64,000 nucleotides of DNA from Buddleja alternifolia (taxonomy: Eukaryota > Streptophyta > Magnoliopsida > Lamiales > Scrophulariaceae): assembly GCA_019426215.1 (NCBI GenBank), contig CM033397.1:31560480-31624479 (forward strand), written 5' to 3'. Shown here piece by piece: positions 1-11,545 of this stretch. The notes below the pieces were generated by a model that was given only the letters and a program-made list of their open reading frames with translations, made no database searches and had not been told where the DNA came from. How positions within the stretch are numbered: the first letter of the stretch is position 1; each line of letters begins with the position of its first letter. The position numbers and the translations under genes are program-made.

Positions 1-85
1 GAAGGAGCAGCTGGCGGAGTTTGATCGGGACAAGGCGTTGCCGCTGGTGGCATTGGCTGATTACATTGCTCATAGGCAGAATTAG
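1..85 (+). CDS. GGPPS: GGPP synthase, C-terminal end only (gene cut by window edge)
   Basis: Reading from base 2, the last 27 codons of a type II geranylgeranyl diphosphate synthase are visible and end in TAG at 83-85. They match the end of the complete gene at 42131-43660 except for one amino-acid change (Leu for Ala after DKA) and one silent change. The remainder lies upstream of the window, so whether this copy is a full gene or a truncated duplicate cannot be judged here. The downstream sequence (86 to about 330) is nearly identical to the 3' flank of the complete gene, so the 3' UTR was duplicated too. Confidence 0.85.
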   Translation, partial: KEQLAEFDRDKALPLVALADYIAHRQN

Positions 86-537
86 AAAGTTGTTTTGAGA
101 ATTTGATGTTGTTGTAATAGATTCTTCGATGGTATTAGTTTGTAGACATATGGAGTTAGTATTCTTGACTTAGTTTGTATGATTGGGCTAAGTTTTGGGT
201 ATAATCACAGTTACAATCGTCATGGTTTTGATGTAATAATCAGAATAACTTTACTTGAGATCTATTTTCACATTCTATATTAAAGTGTTTGGTTGTTCCG
301 TGAAGAGATAAAATACAACAGAGTGTGATAAATCATAAATCACTAAGCCCAACGGTTGTTTCATCTTTCCGCTTACATAATTTATTAAACCGATCACTTA
401 AGAATAATGATAATTTATTTCAGGCAATATTGCAGCAATTTCACCCAGGTTACAAAATAAAAAAGAATGATATATTTTCAGGCAATATTGCAGCAATTTC
501 ACCCAGAATAGAAAAAGGTCACAAAATAAAACAGAAA
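86..537. other. 3' flank of GGPPS copy A plus a short tandem repeat
   Basis: Presumed 3' UTR and downstream DNA of the GGPPS copy, followed by a short tandem duplication. The unit beginning GGCAATATTGCAGC occurs at about 423 and again at 481 (period 58). In copy B the same repeat has period 72, because a 14-bp stretch is absent from the first unit here. No coding sequence seen. Confidence 0.6.
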
Positions 538-609
538 CGCCGTTGCCGGGGATCGAACCCGGGTCACCCGCGTGACAGGCGGGAATACTTACCACTATAC
601 TACAACGAC
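538..609 (-). tRNA. trnD-GUC: tRNA-Asp (anticodon GUC), copy A
   Basis: Read on the - strand this is a complete 72-nt cloverleaf. The 7-bp acceptor stem GTCGTTG pairs with CAACGGC (one G-U pair) and G is the discriminator base. The anticodon stem CCCGC/GCGGG encloses the loop CTGTCAC with anticodon GTC (plus-strand 574-576). The T-loop motif GGTTCGATCC is intact. There is no encoded CCA and no intron, as expected for a nuclear plant tRNA-Asp. The copy at 44128-44199 is identical over the tRNA. The 3' end of this tRNA is the exact complement of the Gypsy primer-binding site at 59187-59204. Confidence 0.97.
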
Positions 610-1277
610 TTGGGTGGTAATTTTGAACAATTGAAAGTTATTGAAGGATTAATTATATGTGGCTTTTTTCAAGATTTGTGTCAGATGTTTGGTCCTTCGT
701 AGAGTTATCTTATTCATAGAAATAGGTGAGGAAATCATTCCTTTTTTCAATTTTTTTTAATTCACGGTACACTTTTTATATTTTATTAAATCTTAAGGCC
801 GACGGCATGCTTCATACTCGTCTCTTCCTTTGACCTGATGTATATTTCGTAATTGTAATACCGACTCACCTCAACCCCATTAACAAGCACTTATGAATCT
901 TTTTTTGGTTTACACCCCTTATGTCAAGTTTTAAATCGAACTAATCCATTGACACAAATGGATTCATGAGAGAAAATTGAGTTTTTTAGGTATTGGAGGA
1001 CTAACAGGGCGAACGGACTAGTTTTCAGATACGAGATATTCATCCTAGTCATTATGGTCATATTTGCCCAATTGACACATCTGAGGAAATCAATGTTTGA
1101 CTAAGTATGTCAAGTTTGATATTCTAAGTTCAAGGTGTCAAGCGAACCAAATCAAAATCCAAGGTCAGCCTTAGCCTGGACATAATGATTACTATAAATA
1201 TTATATGATATATTTTATATATTATACACATGTAATATATTTAAATCTAACAAGAATATAATGAAACAAAAAAAACA

Positions 1278-1310
<33 letters not shown>

Positions 1311-1440
1311 GATTTTTTGCTGGGGCATTCCACATTTTGCTCAATTAAGCAAAAAACAATAAAATCCAAGGTTCCACAAATTGTGGACTGTTTGATTTGG
1401 TGGTCAACAATAAAAATGTACATACATATACATATAAAAA
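610..1440. other. Non-coding, AT-rich, with an (AT)n(GT)n microsatellite
   Basis: No coding potential recognised. A compound dinucleotide repeat, (TA)n followed by (GT)n, lies at 1278-1311. In copy B the matching repeat (44869-44905) is interrupted by an extra GT step, so this is a length-variable site. Confidence 0.6.
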
Positions 1441-1629
1441 CTAATGGGGATGGTTTGAGTGGTAAGCAGCTCGATTCCGCTTAAGCAAGGCCTGGGTTTG
1501 AGACCTTGTGAATGCAGAAAATCTCCGTTGGGAGACTCACCCACCAATGTCAGGTGTGGCGACGCTAGTCGAATCCGGATGTAGTCGGGGCAAAGATCCG
1601 ATGAACCGAGTGGGCAACCAACCAAAAAA
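1441..1629 (+). mobile_element. tRNA-derived SINE, copy A
   Basis: A short element of about 189 bp. It has an A-box-like segment (GGTTTGAGTGGTAAGC) and a B-box-like segment (GGTTTGAGACC) near its 5' end, the layout of an RNA polymerase III promoter, and a short A-run at the 3' end (1624-1630). The downstream flank (about 1630-1645) repeats the upstream flank with a few changes. The target-site duplication is clearer in copy B (45021-45036 and 45226-45241). It looks like the plant Au-type SINEs in layout, but I cannot assign a family without a database. Confidence 0.75.
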
Positions 1630-1645
1630 ATATACATATAAGAAA

Positions 1646-4600
1646 GAAATGGCCCAATCTACTAAGCATGGTCCTGGATTTAGTCCTCTTAGCTTGACAC
1701 TTGATGCACACCCAGTATAATATTACTTGGGCTGTGCTAGTGGGCGGTCCCCGCATTGGATATTCATCCCAAGCCCAGATAGAACCCCACTCAGAACAAC
1801 TTTTAGTTGACAACTTGGTTCAAAGCTTGGGTCAAAGTTCACTTATACTTTATCAAAGCATATACAACGTTTTGTCCTTTTAAGCATGGGATGTGTATGA
1901 TGCATTTTAAGTTGTGAACCTCCCACTATTTTGGCAGTGTTTAAAATTCAAGATTAGAGCATAGATTGTGTTATATACCAAGTTGTAATAGAGCTAGTTT
2001 CAATGTTTAAGCTGAAAATTTTATCATGCCTCATAGAAAGATTTGTCAATTTTTTTTTGGAGTATGATAAAAATGATGTATCATCTTATATTTCACTTCA
2101 CATATGCACGTTAAATATATAAAATGTATGCCAATTTATACTATTGAATTATTTTTTTACACAGATGTGTAGGTAATATATGTAAAATGAGAGATGGTGA
2201 TTGAGCTAGAGTACACTATGATTAAATATTTGAGTTCATTTTCTCGAGTCGAGCCGGGCCAAGCAAAGACTTATGTGTTCAATGTAAGTTTAAGTCATCT
2301 TGATTGATTTGTGTGTTAATTTGGTTGAATTATTACCATACTAGATGGCGAGATATGTCTCAGGCCTAGACAATCGATGATAATTATGATTTCTTTTATT
2401 TTATCGAGAACAATTATAAAATTCTTATTTGAAACAAATTTAGGAGCATCGAATATTATTTTTTCCTTGGGATTGTTTCTAACATGAGTGTCGGATGAGA
2501 CATGCGTGGGAGGTCCTCGGACTCACCATAGTCCACGCATGTAAGTATATACATGTGACTCCCATGTGGACAAATATGTGGGAAAAGGTAAAAATAACCT
2601 TGGACTTGAGGACTTGGGATCTCCTCAAATGATCCGTATCTAAGGTCATTACTGAAGAAGTTCTCGACGCGCCTTCTGACACTCTCTTGTTTTGTAGGAC
2701 TAAAGAATTTACAAAAAAATTCACGATGAAAATTTTAAATATTTATAATACAAATTTATCCAAAACATACACATATCGTACATCTATAAAATAAATTACG
2801 AAAACAAACTCAAATTACATTTTACAACAATCTAAATTGATGATTATCAATAACATGAGAAGAAAGATGATTGAAAAGATGTGTGACAACTTTCAATTTC
2901 ATGCAGTGGGAGTAATAAAGCTAAGATATATCATATAAATAATCATGTTTTATTATTGTAAACCATCATATAGAAACTAGCACACAAATATTAGTGCTCA
3001 TTTAAAAGTTAATGTGAATTATTATAGTATGAAATATTAATCTTCTTCATTTTGTCTTTTGTCACTATCAAATTGCTTTATAATAATATGATTCTTTCGG
3101 AAAAGACCCACCTCATTTTCAACATTGTCATCATTGCACATGTTATGTGAACATGCCTTGCTTTTCCCCATCACTTTTTCATATCCTAATCCAACGGATA
3201 GAAACAAGTGTCCGCCGAAAAGATCGCGCGGCTGAAATTGAGTGCAGTCTTGATCCTACGGTCCATGATGCTGTTCCTTGTGGCGGGAAAATCCTTCTTT
3301 CCTTGGAGGGAACTTTGGATATTCTTTTATAAGATTATCTTATCTTATTTATCAAAGATAACACAAACATTTAATTAATATATGAAAATTTAGAATGCTC
3401 TTGATTTGGACGCACCCAATGTATTCCACAAAATAAGTATTAATCATATGATAAATATAATCCACTCACATTATAAAATATTTTGGATGTGAATAAAACT
3501 AAAATTTCCCGCCTCATGCAATATTCAAGTGACATTGTAAAATGTTAGAATAAGAATTTGGTGTTGATATTCAAGTGGCACTGTAATATGCTAGAATAAG
3601 AATTTGGTGTTGTGCAATTTGACGAAGCATTAATGCACTTGATTGACATAGGTGGATTAAAGTGTAATTCTTAAAAGTCTGGACTTAGAATTGAAAAATC
3701 TAGAATTTCATTTGTGATCAATTTTTTTGAATAAATCAAGTTTGAACATCATTTTTGTCTGATAAAATTAAAATTCAACAATTAGTAATTTAATAAAGTA
3801 CGTGGAGAAAAAAATTAGACTGCCAAGCTCAAGTTGTATTTCCACTCACTTAAAGTTTGTGTAAATTCAAATTGATTAATATTCAATTAAAGCTTAAACA
3901 CAGACTTTAAAACTAACTTGATAAAATTATTTATATTAATTTGCATAATGAATTAATCCGTTTATAACCTTAGACGCATAGAAAACAACTACAACCATTA
4001 CTAATATAAAGTAAACTCCATTCGTTTTCACTATAAATTAAAAATTATTGTGGGTACCTGACATTTCTAATGTGAATGAGCAAAAGAATAATGGACATAC
4101 AAATTAAAAAAATATAGATACAGAAGATTTGTAGTTATAATTAGCGGGACACGTAGCCCCATGTCGGATAAGACAACACCGACGGAGTTAGAGAAGCTGG
4201 TTGGTACAGTGGGTCCCACTATGACCTTCTGGCTTCCGTTACGGTTTTACGAGGAACGCATTCTTTCCTTACTTCCCCCCACCCGACTTTTTTGTTAATT
4301 TACTAAAACACCACTTGTCATCTTATGTTCCTCTTCTTTGCCAGGTTCACCTTTTAGGTGAACAGATCATTTTTCAGAATAGAACTTAAAATGCTTTATT
4401 GGGAGAGGTAAAACTCATTTCGATAATCTCTATGTTTTGAAGAGATTAGTTTCGACGTTCAATTAGATAAAACCCTTATTATAAACAAACAAAAAAAAGA
4501 ATAGAACATATTAAAAATAAAATTGGACATGATACAACTCTAATAGTTGTTATTTTTTTTTGGTAAACTCTAATAGTAGTTATTGAGAATACTTTTCTAT

Positions 4601-5233
4601 TGAAAAATTTCGGCTAATTTGATATTTATATATATAATTTACAAGCATATGTAGAAGCTAAGATTGACCAATTAAAATCTATTATATAGAGTTTTACTAA
4701 AATAAAATGTAACAAATAAAAGTCCCTTCGCATATCCTAAGTTTTTGAAGTTAACAAAAAATTAATGTTACGTTTGAATTTATTGATTTCGATTTGAGGA
4801 ATATATTTAGATGATTGAATTCAATGACTCTAAACTAGAATCATCTGAAATCTATTATAATGATTGAAAAAATTGTTCAAATGAATTCCAAAATTTGAAA
4901 TCTTCTATAATTTGAAATCATTCAAACAAACTCAATATGTTGGTTGATGAATTTAAAATTTATGCCTTTTAGTTTTCCAATCCAAACACTAATGTTAACT
5001 GGAGTTCTACTATGAGATACATAATAATCACATGTTCTATATTAATTATCATACATGGAAAAGGCATAATGTTATAACTAGACATGACTCCCTGGCTAAG
5101 AAAAAATTATACATAGCCCACTGACTACAAAAGCATCAAAAAATAAGAATGAGCCCAATAAATCCACTATTATATAACTTATTCATAAAGTGATAATATA
5201 ACTAAACTACAATATACACACTATGAAACACTT
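1646..5233. other. Non-coding AT-rich segment, copy A
   Basis: No gene recognised. The longest reading frames (2479-2724 and 3147-3332) show no domain features. A 46-bp tandem duplication occurs at about 3521-3613 (unit beginning ATATTCAAGTG). A more GC-rich patch lies at about 4140-4270. The whole segment is repeated at about 45242-48863 in copy B, and its origin is unknown. Confidence 0.5.
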
Positions 5234-6520
5234 GTTTTTTTTTTCAAAAATTCAATTTCATTAAAATAAAGGTAAAACCTTACATCTTACAAAGACGTCC
5301 TTTGAAGAGCCAAATTGAAAAAACAAAAAAAGTATGACCAAAAGCCTAAACCAGACCAAAAGAAGATAAAAACCTAAGTCACAATCCAAACCCCCCAAAC
5401 ACACTGTCCACGCCCGCGAGAATGGTAAGGTCACCATACCCGCGAGCACCAAAGCCGCATCTGTGGGCATGGGCATCATACAGCCCCACGCCCACGGGCA
5501 CTAAACCACGCATGCTGGCGTGGGCGTGCTGTATGTTCAAAAGTCGACAACCGCAAACATTTTGCTCTATTGTCTTTTGAAACCATGCTATCCCCAACTT
5601 CGGCGCAAGACCACGTACAAACCGCCATGGGGTCATTTAACTACATTATCTAGGGCGGATTCACTTATATTGTGGAGTGTCATTATCATAATCAAGAATA
5701 TCCACAACTAAACTCGCAAAAGTATTCTATAGAAATATTGTCTCTTCTTCAATCTTTCCATACTCAGCCCGCTCAAGTGTAGTAGGACTACTTTTTTTTG
5801 GTATAATCTCATCATCTCTTTGGCATCCCATCGACGAGTGTCCATTTTCCATTCATTGTCTACCGTATTTTTCTTGTCCATTGCAGCTTTCACATCCGTC
5901 TTGTTCAGCACATAAATATGTATAGAGGATTATCTACTTTGTTGGCCACCGGGCATCGTTGTGACACGTGGCCAAAGGAGTTGCAATTCTTACATGTCAA
6001 AGGCTTCCATTCATATTCAATGTCAATCTTACACGTACCATTATAATCACCACTGGCCGAAGGCAACAATATGAGAATGTGATTTGGAAATCAGCATTTA
6101 CGTTCATATTAACACATACCCGAGCATAATCAATCTTTTCATGGATAAAGTAAAAGGATCTGGGTAGAGTGGTCTACCCACTGCACTCGCAACAGTACTC
6201 AAACTCTCCAAAGTCCAATATTCAGCCGGAAGATGTCGTAATTTAACCCAGATAGGTACATCTTTGTGTACCTTTTTTTCAACTGTCATACCTTCTCACC
6301 ATTTTTCAAGAAGAGAGTATTAAACAACCATGGTCCTCCTCGAGCACATCAAGCATTAGTTTGAGGATTCAAATTTGAAGAAATAACCGAGTATTTGTAG
6401 CCCTAACCTCAATTAAGCCCTTCCATATCAAATGTACATAATTCTTAACATTTTCTTTATGCATTCTCATTTCCTTGAAGTTCCCTTGAAGTTTATGTTT
6501 TCTTCCAAGGTGGTATATAT
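5234..6520 (-). mobile_element. Truncated LINE-type element with DUF4283/zinc-knuckle ORF1, copy A
   Basis: On the - strand, broken frames read as a plant LINE ORF1. A DUF4283-like segment (motif VLEEGPWLFN near 6360-6320, then VPIWVKLRHLP near 6270-6235) is followed by a CX2CX4HX4C zinc knuckle (CKNCNSFGHVSQRC, about 5985-5945). The - strand end carries an A-tract (plus-strand T-run 5234-5244), consistent with a retrotransposed 3' end. No endonuclease or reverse transcriptase is present, so it is an internally deleted or non-autonomous derivative. The frame is broken more often here than in copy B, e.g. CTCCTCGAGC against CTCCTTCGAGC within the VLEGGPWLF motif. The 5' limit is approximate and I found no target-site duplication. 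Confidence 0.65.
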
Positions 6521-6531
6521 TTACTAGAGAT

Positions 6532-7212
6532 TACACATGTCAATGGGATAGGATTATATAGGTACCCGACCTTATGGAGGTTTCGGGTTAGCTAAATAGG
6601 TTATGGGGCGGGTTATTAATTTTAAAAATTTACCGCTCGGTTCAGGGCTGGTAGCAGTTTAGTATAACCCGTCTTGTCAATATGTTATTAGTTTTTTATT
6701 ATTTTTTTTAGAATAACTTAATATTTTAATTTAAAAATGGGAACCAAAGTCCAAATCATCAAGCATAAACCTCTCTCTTTCTCCAAATGACATATTAATG
6801 GGATGTTAAATTAGAACTTATGGATGTGATCTGATTATTATTTATGTGTAATTTTTTCATGATGTTTGTATATGTCGTTTCTTTATTAGTTTTTCGATTA
6901 TATGAATCTTAATTTGATTTATTACTTATGTCAATTTTAGTATTTTGTTTAAGTAGATTTTAGCGGACAATTGGCTTCAACAGATTGAACTAAGCTTCAC
7001 TAGGTTTGAATTCGGGGGTCATTGCTGGTTGGGGCCGGTTGCGGGGTGAATTACTGAATTTTCAAGACTCAAAATCTCAAATGGGTTTAACAAGCTAACC
7101 TAACTCCGACGAGTATTTGACGAGGCGAGGGTGGTTTCAAATTTAGTAAAGTAAAGGAACGGGTTTTGGGTTTTGCTAAATCCACTTCAAACCCGCCACA
7201 TTTTCATCCCTA
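6532..7212. mobile_element. hAT-like non-autonomous element (MITE), copy A
   Basis: The element is flanked by the 8-bp direct repeat CTAGAGAT (6524-6531 and 7213-7220), the duplication size typical of hAT transposons. Its ends are imperfect inverted repeats: TACACATGTCAATGGG on the left and, reverse-complemented on the right, TAGGGATGAAAATGTG. There is no transposase and the interior is non-coding. Several 1-4 bp differences from copy B (50176-50872), all losses here, leave this copy about 16 bp shorter. Confidence 0.65.
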
Positions 7213-7220
7213 CTAGAGAT

Positions 7221-7719
7221 GTAGGCACTAATGAACTATGTAATGGACCTTTCTTGTGCAAGTTTAAATCCAATAATTTGCCAACATTACATCATTAGCA
7301 TTTTAAGGAAGAAGATATCAACTTACCCCAGAGACAATTTTTGGCAGCATTGTGTGTTGATTTTTATTTTTGCTTGGCTCGTTGAAAGTGAATCTAGTAG
7401 TTATATCTTCTTCTCGTTATTATTCATTTTCTTTTCTAAATGTCTGAAATGAACTAATTGGAATAACTAACAAAAAAAATCATATTGATGAAAGCCAGAG
7501 TAAATGAACAAACGCAAATCATCATGTTTGAAGCTTTAGATAGAAGTAAGTATTGAAAACTATTATACATATAGTATATTGTATTTTTGGTAGTTTGTTT
7601 TATTTAGGACTCCAGTTTTGGAGTCTCTTTAGGGTTTGGCTTTGTTGTATATATATTGCCTCTTGTACTCTTTATTTCACAATATGAAGGAAAATCTTTC
7701 CCGATTTTACGTTTCTTCA
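7221..7719. other. Flank and probable 5' LTR remnant of Copia-2, copy A
   Basis: The stretch immediately before the primer-binding site at 7720 should be the 5' LTR, ending in CA at 7718-7719. No second LTR copy is available in the window, so its left edge cannot be fixed. It contains T-rich promoter-like sequence. No independent gene is seen. Confidence 0.4.
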
Positions 7720-7829
7720 TGGTATCAGAGCAGGTACGAAATACAAATCCCAAACCCTCTTTCACAGCTGCCGTCATCACCAAAACCGAATCCCCTCCCC
7801 ATACTATGGAAGAAAAATGAACAATAGAT

Positions 7830-8690
7830 ATGGCTTCTCCGTTTTATTTATCTCCGTCCGATAATCGAGAGCGATGATTACAACCTGCGTGTTGACTGGT
7901 GATAACTTTGACATGTGGAAAAGGCCATGGTGAATGAATTGGGAGCAAAGAACAAATTAGGGTTCATCGACGGGATCCTGAAAAAATCTAAAGATGACGC
8001 TGCTGAGGCGAATAGCTGGATAACATGCAATTCGATGTTGATTTCATGGATCTTTAACTCCATTATTAAATCGATCCAGCCGAGTATAGCTTACGAGGAG
8101 ACCGCGAAAGCTATTTGGGATGATTAAGAGATTGTTTCTCCGTTGGAAATGCTCCACATGTACACGAACTCAAAGGTTGCATCACTCCGGCAACAGGGGA
8201 CAACGATGATGGCCTATTTCACAAAGTTGAAAGGTAGGTGGGATGAACTATGTAGTTATTCCAAAGTTCCTAAGTGTACATGTGAGGCATCGAAGGATTT
8301 TCTTCAAGACGTGAAGAGGAGAAATACATCAATTTCTCATAGGATTAGACGATGCGGTTTTTGGGGCGATCCGATCCCAGATACTTAACATGGTTCCACT
8401 ATTGACAATCAATAAGGCTTACGCATTGATTACAAGAAAGAACGACATAGATCAATTGTGTGTGGGCAAGAAGAGCGAATTGAGGCGGTCGCCCTTGTCG
8501 TGCAGTCCGCAAGGCTAAAAACGTCTTCTCCATTCAGCACAGCAAAACTGAGGGGCAATGGTGAAAATAAGTGCTCACACTGTAATTGAAATGGTCACGA
8601 CCTTTCGCAGTGTTTCGAGGTGATAGGATATCCTACGTGGTGGAGAGGACGGCGTAATAAGGGACGCAATGATAAAAATTGAGGTTCCGG
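7830..8690 (+). pseudogene. Copia-2 gag, copy A (frameshifted)
   Basis: Structural nucleocapsid polyprotein remnant. The ATG at 7830 begins the same protein as copy B (51500). Conserved gag features include AIWDELRD-like and YFTKLKGRWDEL segments, then a CX2CX4HX4C zinc knuckle near 8573-8615 with an in-frame stop inside the knuckle. Relative to copy B there are one-base losses: GTGGAAAAGG for GTGGGAAAAGG near 7915, GGATGATTAAG for GGATGAATTAAG near 8120, and TTCAAGACGTG for TTCAAGAACGTG near 8310. The reading frame is therefore split into several pieces. Confidence 0.75.
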
Positions 8691-8725
8691 ACAGGTGAAC
8701 TCGACTGCTACTCAACCTCAAGGAC

Positions 8726-9180
8726 ATGAAACTGCATACCATGCATCCGGTGGTCAATTTGACAATAATGGTGGTATCCCCTGGTTTGTCGACTGATCAA
8801 TTTCAAAAGTTATTGACGCTTCTTGAACGATACAATTCCGACAAGTTATCTGGTAATATTTTTAATTACCTTATCTGGATTTTGGATAGTGGTGCGTTAA
8901 ATCATATGATTGGGGACTCAAAACTCATGAGTGACTTTCAAGCCACTACATCGGTCCTGGTTATTCTACCCAATGGGGTGAAGACACACGCCACCAAGAG
9001 GGGGCGTGTTATGCTCAATGAACACATAATATTGCGAGACGTCTTATATGTTCCTACTTTGATGTGTCGCTTGATTTCTATACGTCAGTTGATATCTTAT
9101 AAATTGCCAAATCACCTTTGCTAACGAGTTGTGTATAATACAGGACCCCTCGAGGATGCCGATTGGACTAGGTGAGCTTT
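8726..9180 (+). pseudogene. Copia-2 protease and pre-integrase region, copy A
   Basis: The retropepsin active-site motif DSGA is intact in WILDSGALNHM (near 8878-8910). It is followed by the usual LPNG, DVLYVP and LISIRQL blocks of Copia protease. A base loss near 9099 (TCTTATAAATT, against TCTGATATAAATT in copy B) ends the frame early. Downstream, the expected link to integrase is replaced by the inverted repeat. Confidence 0.75.
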
Positions 9181-9218
9181 AAAGATTAGTGGTACATCAG
9201 ATTGACGATCGTAGTCGG

Positions 9219-10242
9219 TTATTTTTGGAACAATTGAGCATGTTATTTCAACCAAACTGTCTTACACTCCCACAGGCATACCGGGATGACCATTTACACA
9301 CCTGCAACAGAAGAAACTATCTTCTATACATGATCAACCTATCTTGTATTGAGGCCCAAATCCTCTCTATCAAATTCTATTTGTACTATATTGCAGGTAA
9401 ATATTCTTCTATTTCTTTCAATCCACACATGATAAACAATTGCTGCAAAAGAGCCCATTTTTTGCAACTTAGTTCTAATTTTCCTTTTGCGCACTTTGAT
9501 ACCCCATATCACATACTCAATCCACCTGCATTTGTTAGTTGTTAAGCCCAATTTTAACCAACACTGTTTCATAACATCTTTTGTGAAATCACATTAAAAA
9601 AATAAGTGATTCCTGTTTTCCTCTTTTCTGGCACAAAAGATACAGCTCTGGTCTTCTATATTCTGCCACCTTTTATAGTCGATCCCTTGTCTTGAGTCTA
9701 TCCAAAATTGCTAACCATAATAACACTCTATGTCTCGCCACAGGCCCTTTGCCCCATACAATATTGGCCCATTCAACTTCTTCTGATGCTCCACTACATG
9801 TTCATATGCCCTCTTGCTGTTGAATTTTTCCTGCATCCATTTATTCTGGGCAACATCCACCGCATCTAAAATAATCCCCTAATGCCAATAAGCCTTTTCT
9901 AGAACCAAGATGATGAAAGTTTAGCTTCTATATTCCACACAATACTTGTTTTTAGATAATAAGCATGCACCGACTTAATCCACAAAGAGTCCGATTTGGT
10001 AGCAATGTTCCAAATGTGTTTGAATATTGTGCCACGTTCCATTGTCCGAGAGAGATGATCCCCACCCTCCTTCTTTCTTTGGATACACAGGTCCTTCCAA
10101 CTTACACTGGCACTACATCTACCACTTACTCTTCCACTCCAAAAAATAATCTAAAAATTCTATCAATCTGATGTACCACTACCACTAGCTTCATGTTCTC
10201 TTTAAGTAAGTAAGCCCAAACAGACCGACTACGATCGTCAAC
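9219..10242 (-). repeat. Left arm of large inverted repeat, copy A
   Basis: This arm is the reverse complement of 10364-11374. On the - strand it carries the LINE zinc-binding-domain fragment plus about 60 bp of Copia-2 integrase. The arm begins (plus strand) with the T-run that is the complement of the LINE poly(A) tail. It ends at CGATCGTCAAC, the complement of the integrase motif at 10364. About 120 bp of spacer separates the arms. Confidence 0.9.
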
Positions 10243-10363
10243 GATAGTCAAAATAATTTTGTGTAAATCAAATAGTGAACCCCCTTTTGAAAGCTGTGTA
10301 TAATATTGTTGTATATATTATTGTGTAAAATAGGTGAGCTTCAAAAGAGTTGTGTATAATATT

Positions 10364-11374
10364 GTTGACGATCGTAGTCGGTCTGTTTGGGCTTACTTAC
10401 TTAAAGAGAACATGAAGCTAGTGGTAGTGGTATATCAGATTGATAGAATTTTTAGACTATTTTTGTGGAGTGGAAGTAAGTGGTAGATGTAGTGCCAGTG
10501 TAAGTTGGAAGGACCTGTGTATCCCAAGAAAGAAGGAGGGTTGGGGATCATCTCTCTCGGACAATGGAACGTGGCAGCAATATTCAAACCACATTTGGAA
10601 CATTGCTACCAATCGGACTCTTTGTGGATTAGTCGGTGCATGCTTATTATCTAAAAACAAGTATTGTGTGGAATATAGAAGCTAAACTTTCATCATCTTG
10701 GTCTGGAAAAGCTTATTGGCATTAGGGGATTATTTTAGATGCGGTGGATGTTGCCCAAATAAATGGATGCAGGAAAATTCAACATCAAGAGGGCATATGA
10801 ACATGTAGTGGAGCATCATGAAGAAGTTGAATGGCCAATCTTGTATGGGGCAAAGGGCATGTGCGAGACATAGAGTGTATTATGGTTAGCATTTTGGATA
10901 GCTCAAGACAAGGATCGACTATCAAGGTGGCAGAATATAGAAGACCAGAGCTGTATCTTTTGTGCCAGAAAGAAGAAAAACAGGATTACTTATTTTTTGA
11001 ATGTGATTTCACAAGAGATGTATGAAAACAGTGTTGGTTAAAAATGCTTAACAACTAACAATGCAGGTGATTGAGTATGTGATATGGGGTATCAAAGTGC
11101 GCAAAGGAAAATTAGAACTAAGTTTAGAAAATGGCTCTGTTTTGCGCAATTGTTTATCATGTGTGGATTGAAAGAAATAGAAGAATATTGACTTGCAATA
11201 TAGTACAAATAGACATTTGATAGAGAGATTTGGCCTCAATAACAATATAGGTTTGATCATGTATAGAAGATAGTTTCTTTTTGTTGCATGTGTGTAAATG
11301 GTCATCCCAGGTATGTCTGTGGGAGTTGTAAGACATTTTGGTTGAAATAACATGCTCAATTGTTCCAAAAATAA
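10364..11374 (+). repeat. Right arm of large inverted repeat, copy A
   Basis: Begins with GTTGACGATCGTAGTCGG, which reads VDDRSR of the Copia-2 integrase. It then runs into a truncated LINE (10423-11385) whose zinc-binding reverse-transcriptase region is frameshifted here but open in copy B (54049-54990). Confidence 0.9.
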
Positions 11375-11385
11375 AAAATAAAAAA
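10423..11385 (+). mobile_element. 5'-truncated LINE inserted in Copia-2 integrase, copy A
   Basis: Flanked by the 11-bp repeat ATGAAGCTAGT (10412-10422 and 11386-11396), the target-site duplication. It ends in an A-rich tail (11366-11385). The interior encodes the zf-RVT region of a plant LINE, including a broken CIFCARKEE zinc-binding stretch. Multiple one- and two-base losses relative to copy B interrupt the frame, e.g. GGAAGTAAGTGG for GGAAGAGTAAGTGG near 10482. Confidence 0.85.
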
Positions 11386-11545
11386 ATGAAGCTAGTCCGT
11401 TACCTTGTTGATTTTTGCAAAACTGTTCACCACTCAATTTCAAAAAATATAAAATGCATGCGTGGTGATAATGGATCAGAATTTATTTCTATGACTATGC
11501 AAAAATTTTTCCGTGACCAAGGAATCATTCATGAAACAAGTTTTG

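Larger units (their letters stand above)
1..11545 (+). repeat. Segmental duplication, copy A
   Basis: This whole stretch recurs in the same orientation and order at 43576-55269. Matching landmarks include the GGPPS tail, tRNA-Asp, the SINE, the LINE ORF1 relic, the hAT-like MITE and the Copia-2 element with its inverted repeat. The coordinate offset rises from 43575 at the left end to 43724 at the right end, so this copy is 149 bp shorter. Most differences I can see are small deletions in this copy, many in homopolymers. Similarity stops inside the Copia-2 integrase at about 11545. The left boundary lies outside the window. Confidence 0.95.
7720..11545 (+). mobile_element. Ty1/Copia element Copia-2, copy A (5' part, decayed)
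   Basis: Starts with the primer-binding site TGGTATCAGAGC (7720-7731), which complements the 3' end of initiator tRNA-Met, the usual Copia primer. It continues through gag (7830-8690) and protease (about 8726-9180), then is interrupted by the large inverted repeat at 9219-11374. The integrase resumes at 11397, where DNGSEF (about 11470-11487) is visible, and the element is cut off at the duplication boundary at 11545. In copy B it continues into reverse transcriptase. Confidence 0.85.

Noticed and set aside
325..702. 125-codon open frame over the tRNA gene
   Set aside because: It overlaps the tRNA-Asp and a tandem repeat. The apparent protein is translated tRNA and repeat sequence.
2486..2545. 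Inverted ACATGCGTGG / CCACGCATGT phrases
   Set aside because: Short hairpin without terminal duplication or further element structure.
3147..3332. 61-codon frame conserved between copies A and B
   Set aside because: Conservation is explained by the segmental duplication. No domain, and the flanks are AT-rich non-coding.
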